64,000 bases of DNA, from the NCBI RefSeq assembly GCF_905250085.1, contig NZ_CAJNOB010000001.1, positions 1 through 64,000 of the forward strand, read 5' to 3'. The stretch comes from Candidatus Methylacidithermus pantelleriae (GTDB lineage: Bacteria > Verrucomicrobiota > Verrucomicrobiia > Methylacidiphilales > Methylacidiphilaceae). The notes under the pieces were generated by a model. That model had not been told where the DNA came from. It saw only the letters and a program-made list of their open reading frames with translations, and ran no database searches. Of the stretch, positions 8,613 through 17,139 are shown in pieces; the stretch's first letter is position 1, and each line of letters starts with the position of its first letter. The position numbers and the translations under genes were made by a program.

Positions 8613-9505
8613 CGTGCCGAGGCTCCCCCTCCGCCAAATTCTCCACCCCCACCCACAGGTCTATCCTCCGGTAGATCTCCCCCAGGCATTCCTCCCCCAA
8701 TCCAAGGGCCTCCTCCGATCCAAGGGCCTCCGGAGCCTCCGACGAAAGCTAGAGGAAGGAGGAGGGTAAAAAGGAAGATGACCATCCCCAACAAAAGGGC
8801 TATCAGGATACTCCCGAGAAGCGCCCAGCTAAGGAGCCCAGCCACGACGGCGGCTAGGAAGGAGCCTTTGAAAGGGCCAAAAGCCGCGCGCAACCAGACG
8901 GCCGGTAGAAAAAGAAAAGGCAGGAGCCCTACAAAGAGGTTGAGAGGGGAGGTTTTCTGTCTTAGCAGAGTGGTATTCTTGGGACCCGGGAGATTTTCCT
9001 TTTCAATCTGGGAAAGAATCGCGGTAATCCCCTCGGAGATCCCTTCGTAATAGGCATGGCGACGAAAATGGGGTAAAACCCGGTCCTCCAGAATCCGTTT
9101 GGCAATGACATCCGGAAGGATTCCCTCCAAGCCATACCCAACCTCAATGCGGGCAGTTCGGTCAGCAACGGCCACAAGGAAAAGCACCCCATCGTTGACC
9201 CCTTTGCGGCCAAGCTTCCACTCCTCGACCACTCGGATTCCATACTGCTCGATACTTTCCGGTGCCGTCGTTTTTACAATAAGAACGGCCACTTGAGATC
9301 CACGACGAGCCGCAAACTCACGCAGGCGCTCTTCCAAGGCGGCTTTCTCCATCGGAGAAAGAAGGCCAACGAGGTCCGTCACATAGGATCGAAAAGGGGG
9401 GATCGGTGCTAGCCCCCGATCCTGCGCAATGGCCGCCGGCTCGCACAGTGCCATCCCGCAAAGCTTGAGGGTAATGACTCCTCCGACCAGGACCCGCCAA
9501 TCCAT
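8606..9505 (-). CDS. TPM-domain membrane protein with Gly-rich tail (YgcG-like)
   Basis: The 299-residue product has a signal peptide, then a TPM domain: YVTDLVGLLSPMEKAALEERL, QVAVLIVKTTAPESIEQYG, VNDGVLFLVAVADRTARIEVG and YGLEGILPDVIAKRILED. Around residues 190-255 lie two or three hydrophobic segments. The tail is Gly-rich, GGGEFGGGGASARW, the classic end of this family. A tandem unit GGPWIGG occurs twice near residue 265. Domain order is the family's usual: extracytoplasmic TPM domain, membrane anchor, Gly tail. It lies 7 bp downstream of lemA on the same strand, a very common pairing. Function in the family is unproven; membrane quality control and phosphatase-like roles have been proposed. 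Confidence 0.9.
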   Translation of the reverse strand: MDWRVLVGGVITLKLCGMALCEPAAIAQDRGLAPIPPFRSYVTDLVGLLSPMEKAALEERLREFAARRGSQVAVLIVKTTAPESIEQYGIRVVEEWKLGRKGVNDGVLFLVAVADRTARIEVGYGLEGILPDVIAKRILEDRVLPHFRRHAYYEGISEGITAILSQIEKENLPGPKNTTLLRQKTSPLNLFVGLLPFLFLPAVWLRAAFGPFKGSFLAAVVAGLLSWALLGSILIALLLGMVIFLFTLLLPLAFVGGSGGPWIGGGPWIGGGMPGGDLPEDRPVGGGGEFGGGGASARW

Positions 9506-9511
9506 AGCTTT

Positions 9512-10162
9512 CTATCTTCCCGAAGAGGAGGCCGGCAGGGGTAATCCAAAGTCGACTTTGGGAGGCCGGGAGATTTCTCGTTCGTTTTCCACGGTGAAGG
9601 AAGGCCGGACTTTAAAACCAAAGAACGAAGCCGTAAGATTCGATGGGAAAGAACGCACGATCACATTATACTCTTGGACCGCTTTAATATAGCGGTTTCG
9701 CGCAACCGCAATGCGGTTTTCTGTTCCTTCCAACTGGGCTTGAAGATCCCGGAAAAGGTTATCGGCTTTGAGCTGCGGATAATTTTCGGCGACCGCAAGA
9801 AGTCGTGAAAGAGCTCCGGTAAGCTCCCGTTGCGCTGCTAAGAATCGCTGGAAAGCAGCTTCGTCCTTGATTAGATCTGGCGTCGCCTGAATGGCGCTCA
9901 CCTGGGAACGGGCTCGGGTTACCTCCTCGAGAACCGACTTCTCGTGGGCAGCATACGCCTGAACGACCCGGACAAGATTAGGCACCAGATCGGCCCTCCT
10001 CTGGTACTGGTTGAGTACTTCCGCCCAAGCCGCTTTGACCTCTTCGTCCTTGGACTGGAGCGTGTTATACCCGCAGCCAGAAAGAAAAATGGGGATACCC
10101 GTTACGAGGATCCAAACCCAAAGCCGACGCCACGCCACAATGTGATTTCCTATTGCATCCAT
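9512..10162 (-). CDS. lemA: LemA-family lipoprotein
   Basis: The 216-residue product starts with a signal ending in the lipobox-like IFLSGCG (Cys near residue 31), so it is probably a lipoprotein facing the periplasm. The LemA core follows: YNTLQSKDEEVKAAWAEVLNQYQRRADLVPNLV, with the invariant VxxAWxxVxxQYQRRxDLIPNLV pattern. It continues with coiled helices and the closing RNRYIKAVQEYNVIVRSFPSN...FFGF. LemA forms a membrane-tethered four-helix bundle and is nearly always next to a TPM/YgcG gene, as here (7 bp gap). Confidence 0.93.
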   Translation of the reverse strand: MDAIGNHIVAWRRLWVWILVTGIPIFLSGCGYNTLQSKDEEVKAAWAEVLNQYQRRADLVPNLVRVVQAYAAHEKSVLEEVTRARSQVSAIQATPDLIKDEAAFQRFLAAQRELTGALSRLLAVAENYPQLKADNLFRDLQAQLEGTENRIAVARNRYIKAVQEYNVIVRSFPSNLTASFFGFKVRPSFTVENEREISRPPKVDFGLPLPASSSGR

Positions 10163-10257
10163 GTAGGATGACCCTACCCTAAGTCATGCCTGGCAACCAG
10201 CAAAGCGCAAAAAGGCGACCGGCTGACCGGAACACTCCCGGATATCGAGGACTTGCT

Positions 10258-11358
10258 CTAAAACTTGCCTTGTAGCTTAAACATAACTCCTGGATCCCCA
10301 CGGCCCGAAAGCTGATCCGCAAGGGTGGGCTCCCCCACCCGGTAGCTTGCTTCCACACCGGCAGAAAGCGAGTCCTTGAGCTGGATTTCGGGCCCAGCTG
10401 AAAAAAGGAACCGGTCTTTGACGTTCCGATCCAGAAGACTTTCCTGGCTTGCACGATTGTAGTCAGCGCGGACCTTAAAGCGGGAACGAGAAGAAAGTCC
10501 CTGGCGCCATTCTCCAAATGCGCCTTTAGCCGATTCTCGGGTTCCGGGCAAAAGAGAGGTTTCTGTTTCCCTTAATCCTAGGGTCAAACCCTCTTTACGC
10601 TCCTTCCCCCTCTCCCATTGGAGGCCACTCTGCCAGCCTGACTGCATCCATTGGTCACCTCCCAATAACCCGCGATCGGTCGACCGGAGGGTCCCCGTCT
10701 GACCCCATAGATTTACGGGGAGTTCTCCCAATCTCTGATCGAGTTGGAAGGCAAGTCCCTGTTTTTGGCTACTTTCAAAGGCACTCCCTAGCCCGGAGTG
10801 AACCGTCGATTCCTCCTGAGAAAGAGAGAAACTCCCCTTCGTGTATTGAGCCGCTCGCCACTCCAAAAGGTCTTTCTCTCGCTTGAACCAGCGCACGTCT
10901 TGTTCACCCCAGCCGCTTCCAAAGGGCGAATTCTCAAAGGAAGAGATACCCTGAAAAGAATCCAGCGAGAGACCTGCAGGCAGCTCGGTTCGAGACTGGG
11001 AAACTACCTCGCTTTCCCTCCAGCTAAACTCCTGACCGGAACCTTGAACCACCGTGGGATGGGGAAAGAGGGGTAAAGGCGTTTCGGGAGATCGAGCTTC
11101 CGAAGCTTTCATTAGCTCGATCCGCTCCAGAACGTCCCTATCTGTGCCGTCAGAAGCCTGCCAGGCAAGCGCTAGCTTTCCTTTCGAAAGATTCTCTAGA
11201 GGCGTGGTCTTTTCCGAGGTCTCAGGAATCCCTTCAAAAAGGATTGAACGGGAAAGCTCAGGCAACTGTTCCGCTAGCAGATCGAAAAGCCCACTCCCCA
11301 GAAACAAGGAAGGCAAAAGGACCAAGAGTAACCAGACGATACGCCCAAACCAACCCAT
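10258..11358 (-). CDS. Secreted beta-rich protein, possibly outer-membrane
   Basis: I do not recognise the family. The product is 366 residues from the ATG at 11358, chosen because it begins the hydrophobic signal MGWFGRIVWLLLVLLPSLF; a TTG at 11403 would add 15 residues. The middle (about 40-160) is Ser/Glu/Pro-rich. The C-terminal half alternates polar and hydrophobic residues in repeated strands (for example GLTLGLRETETSLLPG, SRFKVRADYNRAS, LSAGVEASYRVGE) and ends in FKLQGKF. Together these suggest a partial barrel with a terminal aromatic residue. It precedes lemA by 95 bp on the same strand and may head that transcription unit. Confidence 0.7.
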   Translation of the reverse strand: MGWFGRIVWLLLVLLPSLFLGSGLFDLLAEQLPELSRSILFEGIPETSEKTTPLENLSKGKLALAWQASDGTDRDVLERIELMKASEARSPETPLPLFPHPTVVQGSGQEFSWRESEVVSQSRTELPAGLSLDSFQGISSFENSPFGSGWGEQDVRWFKREKDLLEWRAAQYTKGSFSLSQEESTVHSGLGSAFESSQKQGLAFQLDQRLGELPVNLWGQTGTLRSTDRGLLGGDQWMQSGWQSGLQWERGKERKEGLTLGLRETETSLLPGTRESAKGAFGEWRQGLSSRSRFKVRADYNRASQESLLDRNVKDRFLFSAGPEIQLKDSLSAGVEASYRVGEPTLADQLSGRGDPGVMFKLQGKF

Positions 11359-12367
11359 GCGCACACTAGAAACGGAATGTATCCGCTCAAACCCCGGTGG
11401 CAACCCGGGATTGGGAACGAAAACCCTCGCTTTGCACCAAGTTACTGCCTATGATACGAAAGAAACCCTTCTGCCCACCAAAACGCCCGCCCGTTTTCTT
11501 TCCCCAGGTGCCTACCGGAGGCTCCGGGCAAGCCGATGGCCGCCGAACTACTACTAGATACTGGGCACCAGCATCCATCTCGATGCCACGCCAAGAGTTC
11601 CCATACCACGGCCGACCCTTGCTCGACAGCTCTCTCTAACGAAGGCAGGGAAAGAACGTTTTCTCTTTTCGTCTTTTACCACTTTCAACGTTGCATCTCA
11701 CAGCTCACAAGCTAGCGACTGTTTTGGCTCGTTTTTCTTGTAAGAAGATTTTGTTACCCTCGTTGGGTGCGTTTCCAACGGTCTCCCTAGGTTTGTTAGC
11801 TGGATCGGCAAAAAAAATCCCTTGTCTCCTGGTGCGTTCTTGGGCTCCCGGGGAGGCTCACGTTTCCCAGAGGCCAAAACCGTTCCCTCCGTCAAAGTTT
11901 CTAGCTTTCCTTTTTTTGTCAGGCCCACCAAATGAGGTCTTTCAACCGGTAGGTTAGACAAAAAAGGTTCAAAAAGTTCGCAGGATGGGAATAGGCTTAA
12001 AAAAAAGCCTGCACCATGCCAAGACACTACTCGTTTTCCCATCGAGACCGGTGGTAAAAGAGTGGGTTGGAAAGGACCTGGGAAGAGAAGTTTTTCTTTC
12101 CATTGACCGGGCGCCCAGCAACGGGCGACCGGAAGGAACCAATCCCTGGGGAAACGTCCGGCAAAAAAAGAAAAGGGGTCGGGACCAGTTCCAAAAAAGC
12201 GGGATAGAGGGCGAGTGTCCCAAAACGTGCTAAACCCGTTCCCTGCGGAAAAACCGCCAAAAAAAGACCGCGCGAAATTCTTCTTTTTTGCTAGCATGCC
12301 TAAGGAGATCTGCCGGGTCCATACCTCCTAAAAGAAGGAAAACGAGCCATTGCACTGGTGATGCTCA
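11359..12367. other. 1-kb stretch without a supported gene
   Basis: A 199-codon minus-strand open frame spans 11698-12297. Its product is rich in Phe, Pro and Gly with no domain, signal or family resemblance, and I do not call it a gene. No RNA gene or repeat was recognised. The promoters of the divergent lemA cluster and rsmI should lie here. Confidence 0.4.
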
Positions 12368-13111
12368 ATGAAGGGGGAAGAGAAAGCACCGGAGGAGGGA
12401 ACTCTTTTTCTTGTCGGAACGCCTATCGGTAATCTTGAAGACATTACCCTTCGGGCCTTGCGGGTACTCAAGGAAGTCCAATGGATCGCGGCCGAAGATA
12501 CGCGAAGAAGCCGAATTCTCTTGGACCGTTATGGAATCCAAAAACCTCTCCTCTCCGTACATCGTTTTAACGAAGCACGCCAAATTCCTAAGATTCTTGA
12601 CCTTTTGAAAAGCGGGCAAACAATTGCCCTAATTACCGACGCCGGTATGCCGTGCTTTTGTGACCCAGGGGAACGAGTGGCGCAAGCCTGCCGGAGGGAA
12701 GGAATCCGCGTTGAAGGGATCCCCGGGCCTTCTGCCATCTTGCAGGCGCTTATCCAGTCGGGATTCCCCACGACGCCCTTTTACTTTGGAGGCTATCTTC
12801 CACGCCGGCCTGGCGCTCGACGCCGCGAGTGGGCAGAGGCAAGCGCCCGAGTTTTTACCTCCGTCTATTTCGAATCTCCCCACCGGCTGGTTGCCTCTCT
12901 TGAGGACGCCTGCAAGGTAGCTACAGACCTCCAGCTCTGTATCGCTCGGGAACTGACCAAGATGTTCGAAGAGCTTCGCTGGGGCCAGCCGGGGGAATTG
13001 GTGGAGTGGTATAAAACCAAAGGGGTTAAGGGAGAAGTTTGTATCGTCGTTCGAGGGAGAGTTGAGGGAAAAGGAAAAGCCAACGCAGGGGGAATCGGAG
13101 GATCCCATTGA
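12368..13111 (+). CDS. rsmI: 16S rRNA 2'-O-methyltransferase RsmI
   Basis: The 247-residue product methylates the ribose of C1402 in 16S rRNA using SAM. It has the diagnostic start TLFLVGTPIGNLEDITLRAL, AAEDTRRSRILLDRYGI, LITDAGMPCFCDPG and EGIPGPSAILQALIQSG. The substitution C-F-C in the 'DAGxPxxSDPG' loop replaces the usual ISDPG, an unusual local change. ELTKMFEELRWG follows near the C-terminus. The length is a little below the usual 270-290. It begins a plus-strand run; its TGA overlaps the TTG start of the next gene. Confidence 0.93.
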   Translation: MKGEEKAPEEGTLFLVGTPIGNLEDITLRALRVLKEVQWIAAEDTRRSRILLDRYGIQKPLLSVHRFNEARQIPKILDLLKSGQTIALITDAGMPCFCDPGERVAQACRREGIRVEGIPGPSAILQALIQSGFPTTPFYFGGYLPRRPGARRREWAEASARVFTSVYFESPHRLVASLEDACKVATDLQLCIARELTKMFEELRWGQPGELVEWYKTKGVKGEVCIVVRGRVEGKGKANAGGIGGSH

Positions 13112-13677
13112 AAAGAGCTTACCTCGAATTGCACCCTGTTCCGAAGGTGGCCTGGCTTTTCGTTACAAGCTTTCTTCTATCGTATAGCGGGCCTTACTGC
13201 CCGGCGGCAACCCGCAACAAGGAATCCCCTGAAACTGCCGCAAGAGCCTTGCCAGCGGGCACTCGCCAGAGCCCGGAAACTTCCGTGAGAGTAGTTAAGA
13301 TCTTCGAACTCCTCAACGATCCCAAGCGCTATAAAACGGGAGGGAACCTGGCACTCGAATTTGAGCGCAAGTATTGGAACTACGGAGCGGCTTCGGAACA
13401 ACAGCAAAAGGAAAAGGAGGGACACATCTTTCTTTTTCTTTGGAAAAGCCGCAAGCCGCTCACCGATGTGATCGCCCGGTTCGAGTATCGCCAAATCGGC
13501 TCCCGAGACGAAATTTTCGTACAGGAGCTCAAATATCCGGAAGCCCACGGAACAATACGATCGACCTTTTTTGTAACGGGGCGAGCGTATGAAAACTACG
13601 GTCCGGTTTCTGCCTGGAGGTTTTCCATCGTTCGCTCCGGATCGGTTTTAGCCCAGAAGCGCTCGTTTATCTGGTAG
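13108..13677 (+). CDS. Secreted hypothetical protein downstream of rsmI
   Basis: The 189-residue product uses a TTG start overlapping the rsmI stop (TTGA) with GGAG about 8 bases upstream, so it is probably translationally coupled. A signal-like segment (VAWLFVTSFLLSYSGPY) precedes a Pro/Ala/Thr linker and a compact domain from about residue 60. That domain contains VRVVKIFELLNDPKRYKTGGNLALEFERKYWNYG, then strands ending in FFVTGRAYENYGPVSAWRFSIVRSG. No family is recognised. The strand pattern and the location before exbB suggest a periplasmic protein, but no function can be given. Confidence 0.75.
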   Translation: MKRAYLELHPVPKVAWLFVTSFLLSYSGPYCPAATRNKESPETAARALPAGTRQSPETSVRVVKIFELLNDPKRYKTGGNLALEFERKYWNYGAASEQQQKEKEGHIFLFLWKSRKPLTDVIARFEYRQIGSRDEIFVQELKYPEAHGTIRSTFFVTGRAYENYGPVSAWRFSIVRSGSVLAQKRSFIW

Positions 13678-13707
13678 GAGGCTTCCTTTTTTGGGCGTGG
13701 CCTTCCC

Positions 13708-14457
13708 ATGAATGTCGCTACCATGATCTCCCTCGGGTCTTCCAGCCATTCCCTAGGCCTCTCGGAAGCCCTGGCCAAGGGAGGACCCATCATCTGGCCA
13801 ATTCTTGGGTGTAGTGTCATCACGTTCGGGGTGCTCCTGGAAAGATGGGTGTACTACCGGCGCTGCGAGTTGAACGTCCCGGAGTTTCTCACTGGAATTC
13901 TGGCTCTCGTACGCCGGGGTCGGTATGAAGAAGCGATCGCCCGCTGCGAAGAAACCTGGGGGCCCGTCCCGGAACTGGTTCGCAAAGCGATTGTTTTCCG
14001 CTCTCTGCCACCTGCAGAGCTTCGAGAAGTTCTCCGGGAAACCGCCCTCACATGGTTACCGGCCTTGGAAGCACGGCTGCCCATCGTGGCTACGATTGCC
14101 ACCATAACCCCCCTTCTGGGCTTTTTGGGAACGGTCTTTGCCATGATGCAGACGTTTTCCGGCCTTTCCCAGAGTCTGCCGGCCCTTTCGATCCAAGAAA
14201 TCGCCGAGGGGATCTGGGCAGCTCTGGTTTCTACCGGATTCGGTTTAGCGGTCGCCATCCTCAGCTGGCTCGCGTATCATTTGCTTTGTTACCGGGTGTA
14301 CCGGATGATCGATGACTTAGAACACGCCATTGTGGAGATCACTCATGCTTTGGTCTTGGGTCAAACCACAACCCCATCTCCTTCGCCCACTCCGCCAGAC
14401 TCAGGTCGGGTTGCCTCGCCGATCATTCACGATGGGGGAGTGGATCGAAGTGATTAG
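13708..14457 (+). CDS. exbB: ExbB/TolQ/MotA-family proton channel protein
   Basis: The 249-residue product has three predicted membrane segments: near 28-45 (IIWPILGCSVITFGVLLERW), near 125-150 and near 165-190. The signature PIVATIATITPLLGFLGTVF, with the channel Thr and Pro-Leu-Leu-Gly, is followed by MMQTFSGL and AALVSTGFGLAVAI. A Ser/Thr/Pro tail follows the third segment. ExbB forms a pentameric inner-membrane channel that uses proton motive force with ExbD to energise TonB. The exbD start lies inside its 3' end, so the two are coupled. Confidence 0.92.
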   Translation: MNVATMISLGSSSHSLGLSEALAKGGPIIWPILGCSVITFGVLLERWVYYRRCELNVPEFLTGILALVRRGRYEEAIARCEETWGPVPELVRKAIVFRSLPPAELREVLRETALTWLPALEARLPIVATIATITPLLGFLGTVFAMMQTFSGLSQSLPALSIQEIAEGIWAALVSTGFGLAVAILSWLAYHLLCYRVYRMIDDLEHAIVEITHALVLGQTTTPSPSPTPPDSGRVASPIIHDGGVDRSD

Positions 14458-14863
14458 TCTTGTCAATGTCTTGCTTCTGGTAGGCCTGTTTTTTCTTTTC
14501 GGCCGGTCCGTCCTCTTCCAGACAGGGATTCGTGTGGAACTCCCCAAAAGTGCCATTGGCTACGGGTATCCCGCCACATTTCCGATTGTGACACTCCTTT
14601 CCCGCTCCCCGTCTCTCGAGATCCCGCCAGCAACTGGCCAGCAGGGAGGGGAACCCTTGATTTTCTTTGAGCAAAAGCCTGTCTCGCTTCAGGAGCTTTC
14701 AGTTTTGCTCGATCGTCCGTCTCGGGAGCCGGGAGAAAAGACACTTATCCTGAGGGCGGACCAAGGAGTTCCCTACGGTCGGGTTATGGAGGTTATGAAC
14801 GTGGCCCTCGAACACCACTGGACGGTGGTGCTAGCGACAGCCAAGCCCGAAACAGCCCAATGA
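14432..14863 (+). CDS. exbD: ExbD/TolR-family protein
   Basis: The 143-residue product starts at the ATG at 14432, inside the end of exbB, because the membrane segment EVISLVNVLLLVGLFFLFG begins right after it. ExbD normally has a single N-terminal membrane helix with a critical Asp. Here the helix has Glu before Val-Ile-Ser-Leu-Val-Asn, and an Asn at the usual Asp region, so the proton-carrying residue is not obvious. The periplasmic domain ends with TLILRADQGVPYGRVMEVMNVALEH, the family's C-terminal strand-helix. Partner of ExbB and the TonB-like protein downstream. Confidence 0.85.
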   Translation: MGEWIEVISLVNVLLLVGLFFLFGRSVLFQTGIRVELPKSAIGYGYPATFPIVTLLSRSPSLEIPPATGQQGGEPLIFFEQKPVSLQELSVLLDRPSREPGEKTLILRADQGVPYGRVMEVMNVALEHHWTVVLATAKPETAQ

Positions 14864-14875
14864 AGGGACAAGGGA

Positions 14876-15679
14876 ATGGAAAACGAAAACCTCTTTCTTA
14901 CGCCTTGGGGAAGAAAGGAAAGCCAGACCCGGGGAGCCTTCTTTTTCTTTCTTTTCCTTTCGTTTCTGTCGCATCTAGCCATCCTTGTGCTTGTTCCTGC
15001 ACGGGAAGAAGGGTTTCGTTTGCCGGTTCGAACGTTCCCGTCCCCGAGGGTTTTTGCCCTTGTACCGGGTAGAAAGCAGGCTCCCTTTGCCGAAGATCTT
15101 GGGTTTTGGATACGCCTGCGGGATCCCAGTTCCGTTGTCCGGCCTCCGAATCCGGTTTCGGTCACCCCAGAGGAACTCCCCCAAAGTCTTCGGAACCCAC
15201 CCAAGTCCTCTAGCCGACCGGGCCCTGGCTTGGTGCCGGCACCGCCCTGGGTCCCGGTGGCCCCAGTCCCGGATCTTACCCAGCTAGCGAAAGAAAAACT
15301 TTCTTTTCCCTGGGAAGAATTTCACTATCCGGCGCACGCAAAGGTCATCCCTTTGCCGGAAGAAACCACGATTCAGTGGGAGGGAACAAAGCCAAACGGG
15401 ACGCCGTGGGATGGGTGGTCCTTACCGTCGGTGACCATCGGGCTAGTATCGGAAGCTCATCCGACGGTCCTTCGACTGGGTGTGGATGCCCGCGGGACAG
15501 TCAAGTACGTGCTGCTGGAAGAAAGCTCGGGAAAGGCGGAGCACGATCAACTGGCATGGAAAAAAGCGCACGAGCTTCTTTTTCCTCCTAGCCCCAGAAG
15601 ACGGGGCCTGGAATGGACCCGCGCCTATGTCCTGTGGCATTTTACCGAGCCAAAAGAGGCCAAAGGAAACTCCCCATGA
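14876..15679 (+). CDS. TonB-like energy transducer
   Basis: The 267-residue product has one N-terminal membrane segment (GAFFFFLFLSFLSHLAILVLV). A long Pro/Val/Ser-rich periplasmic linker follows (about 75-145, with PPNPVSVTP and PAPPWVPVAPVPD). A C-terminal domain of about 90 residues contains LRLGVDARGTVKYVLLEESSGKAEHDQLAW and ends in a WTRAYVLWHF strand. This is the TonB C-terminal fold pattern (x-V-D-x-x-G-x-V-x-x-V...). The Ser-His pair used by TonB to couple to ExbB can be matched to S and H in the first helix. It follows exbD by 12 bp and overlaps the next gene by ATGA. Confidence 0.85.
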   Translation: MENENLFLTPWGRKESQTRGAFFFFLFLSFLSHLAILVLVPAREEGFRLPVRTFPSPRVFALVPGRKQAPFAEDLGFWIRLRDPSSVVRPPNPVSVTPEELPQSLRNPPKSSSRPGPGLVPAPPWVPVAPVPDLTQLAKEKLSFPWEEFHYPAHAKVIPLPEETTIQWEGTKPNGTPWDGWSLPSVTIGLVSEAHPTVLRLGVDARGTVKYVLLEESSGKAEHDQLAWKKAHELLFPPSPRRRGLEWTRAYVLWHFTEPKEAKGNSP

Positions 15680-15906
15680 GCCTGAGTAAGTTCCTTGTTT
15701 CCTATGCTTTTCTTTCGCTTGCCTCGGCTGCTATCGCGTGGTCTTATTTTGAATGGCGCGCTTATCGTCAGCAGCTCTCCCAGCGCCGGATCCGGGTTTG
15801 TCCTTTCTGCAGGGCACGATACGTATCGGAACCCTCTCCCTGGCGAGTTCGTTGCCCTCGGTGCAGCGGGCTTCAAGAACCAGAAAATCCTTCATTGGAG
15901 GTGTAA
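15676..15906 (+). CDS. Small membrane protein with double-CxxC zinc ribbon
   Basis: The 76-residue product starts at an ATG overlapping the stop of the tonB-like gene. One membrane helix (SKFLVSYAFLSLASAAIAW) is followed by a basic stretch and a cytoplasmic knuckle with CPFC and CPRC, 17 residues apart, forming a Cys4 zinc ribbon. The family is unnamed to me. Position in the ExbB/ExbD/TonB unit suggests co-expression but not a defined role. It is too short and specific in composition to be accidental. Confidence 0.8.
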   Translation: MSLSKFLVSYAFLSLASAAIAWSYFEWRAYRQQLSQRRIRVCPFCRARYVSEPSPWRVRCPRCSGLQEPENPSLEV

Positions 15907-15912
15907 GAAAAC

Positions 15913-17091
15913 ATGGGAATGTGGATTGGTAGAAATCGAAAAGCTAGAGTTTGTTACGGTTTCGACGAAATCTCGCTCGTTCCAGGTTCCGTCACCATTA
16001 ATCCCAACGAGGTGGATGTGAGCTTTGAAATCCCACATCCGCAGGGTGACCCCATTCGACTTTCAATCCCGATTTTGGCCAGTGCGATGGATGGGGTAAC
16101 CGACGTTCGCTTCTGCACGGCTCTGGGCAAGCTGGGAGGATTAGGGGTGATCAACCTGGAGGGGATTCAGACACGCTACGAGGATCCCGAACCGGTTCTG
16201 GAGGAGATTGTGCGCGCAGACCAAGAGTGTGTGACCGAACTATTGCAAAAAATCTATTCGGCCCCGATTAAAGAGCACCTGATCGCACAGCGGATTGGCG
16301 AACTAAAGAAAAATGGGGTCCTTGCTGCGGTCTCGTGCATTCCCCAGAGAGCAGAGCGGTTTGGGGCCATTGCCCAAGAGGCAGGTGTGGATGTTTTTGT
16401 CGTGCAATCCACCGTAAGCACGGTGCGGCATATTTCCCGCGAATACAAAGCATTGGACCTGGCCGAATTTTGTCGCAAGATGAAGGTCCCTGTCCTGGTC
16501 GGCAACGCCGTCACCTACGATGTGGTGCTGGAGTTAATGGAATGCGGGGTCTGCGGCGTGCTGATTGGTGTGGGCCCGGGAGCTGCGTGTACCTCGCGCG
16601 GCGTTCTTGGGCTAGGGGTTCCGCAGGTCACCGCAACGGTAGATTCCGCTGCGGCCCGGGATACCTATCTCAAGCGTTCGGGACGTTACGTTCCCATTAT
16701 TACGGACGGGGGAATGTGGCGGGGTGGCGATATCTGTAAAGCACTGGCTTGTGGGGCAGACGCCGTTATGATTGGATCGGCTTTTGCTCGCGCTCTCGAG
16801 GCCCCGGGGAAAGGGACTCACTGGGGAATGGCGACGTCGCACGCAAATCTGCCCCGAGGAACGCGCATTCATGTAGGGTGCACGGGAACGCTCCAGCAAA
16901 TCCTCTTTGGCCCGGCGACAGTAGACGATGGGACTCAGAACCTAGTCGGGGCCCTTATGACCTGTATGGGGAATGTAGGGGCGGCAAACATTCGGGAATT
17001 TCAAGAAACGGAAATTGTGATTGCCCCTTCCATCCAGTCAGAAGGCAAGCTTTTTCAAATCGTTCAATCCGTTGGGATGGGAAGCCGATAG
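15913..17091 (+). CDS. GuaB3-type IMP dehydrogenase-family protein
   Basis: The 392-residue product is an IMPDH/GMP reductase TIM barrel without the pair of CBS domains, as in GuaB3 proteins of actinobacteria and cyanobacteria. It has FDEISLVPGSVTINPNEVDV at the start, PILASAMDGVTD, VGVGPGAACTSRGVLGLGVPQ with the catalytic Cys in A-A-C-T, IITDGGMWRGGDICKALACGADAVMIG and the closing loop. The Cys neighbourhood differs from the canonical GPGSICTT. Whether it makes XMP from IMP or acts as GMP reductase cannot be told from motifs. guaA lies 48 bp downstream on the same strand, so a guanine-nucleotide role is likely. Confidence 0.9.
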   Translation: MGMWIGRNRKARVCYGFDEISLVPGSVTINPNEVDVSFEIPHPQGDPIRLSIPILASAMDGVTDVRFCTALGKLGGLGVINLEGIQTRYEDPEPVLEEIVRADQECVTELLQKIYSAPIKEHLIAQRIGELKKNGVLAAVSCIPQRAERFGAIAQEAGVDVFVVQSTVSTVRHISREYKALDLAEFCRKMKVPVLVGNAVTYDVVLELMECGVCGVLIGVGPGAACTSRGVLGLGVPQVTATVDSAAARDTYLKRSGRYVPIITDGGMWRGGDICKALACGADAVMIGSAFARALEAPGKGTHWGMATSHANLPRGTRIHVGCTGTLQQILFGPATVDDGTQNLVGALMTCMGNVGAANIREFQETEIVIAPSIQSEGKLFQIVQSVGMGSR

Positions 17092-17139
17092 AAAGGCCGG
17101 ACGAGCTCGGCGGGAAGTTTTTGCGAGGTGTGAGCCGCT

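Noticed and set aside
11698-12297. 199-codon minus-strand open frame
   Set aside because: No family, signal or domain; Phe/Pro/Gly bias typical of reading antisense through purine-rich DNA.
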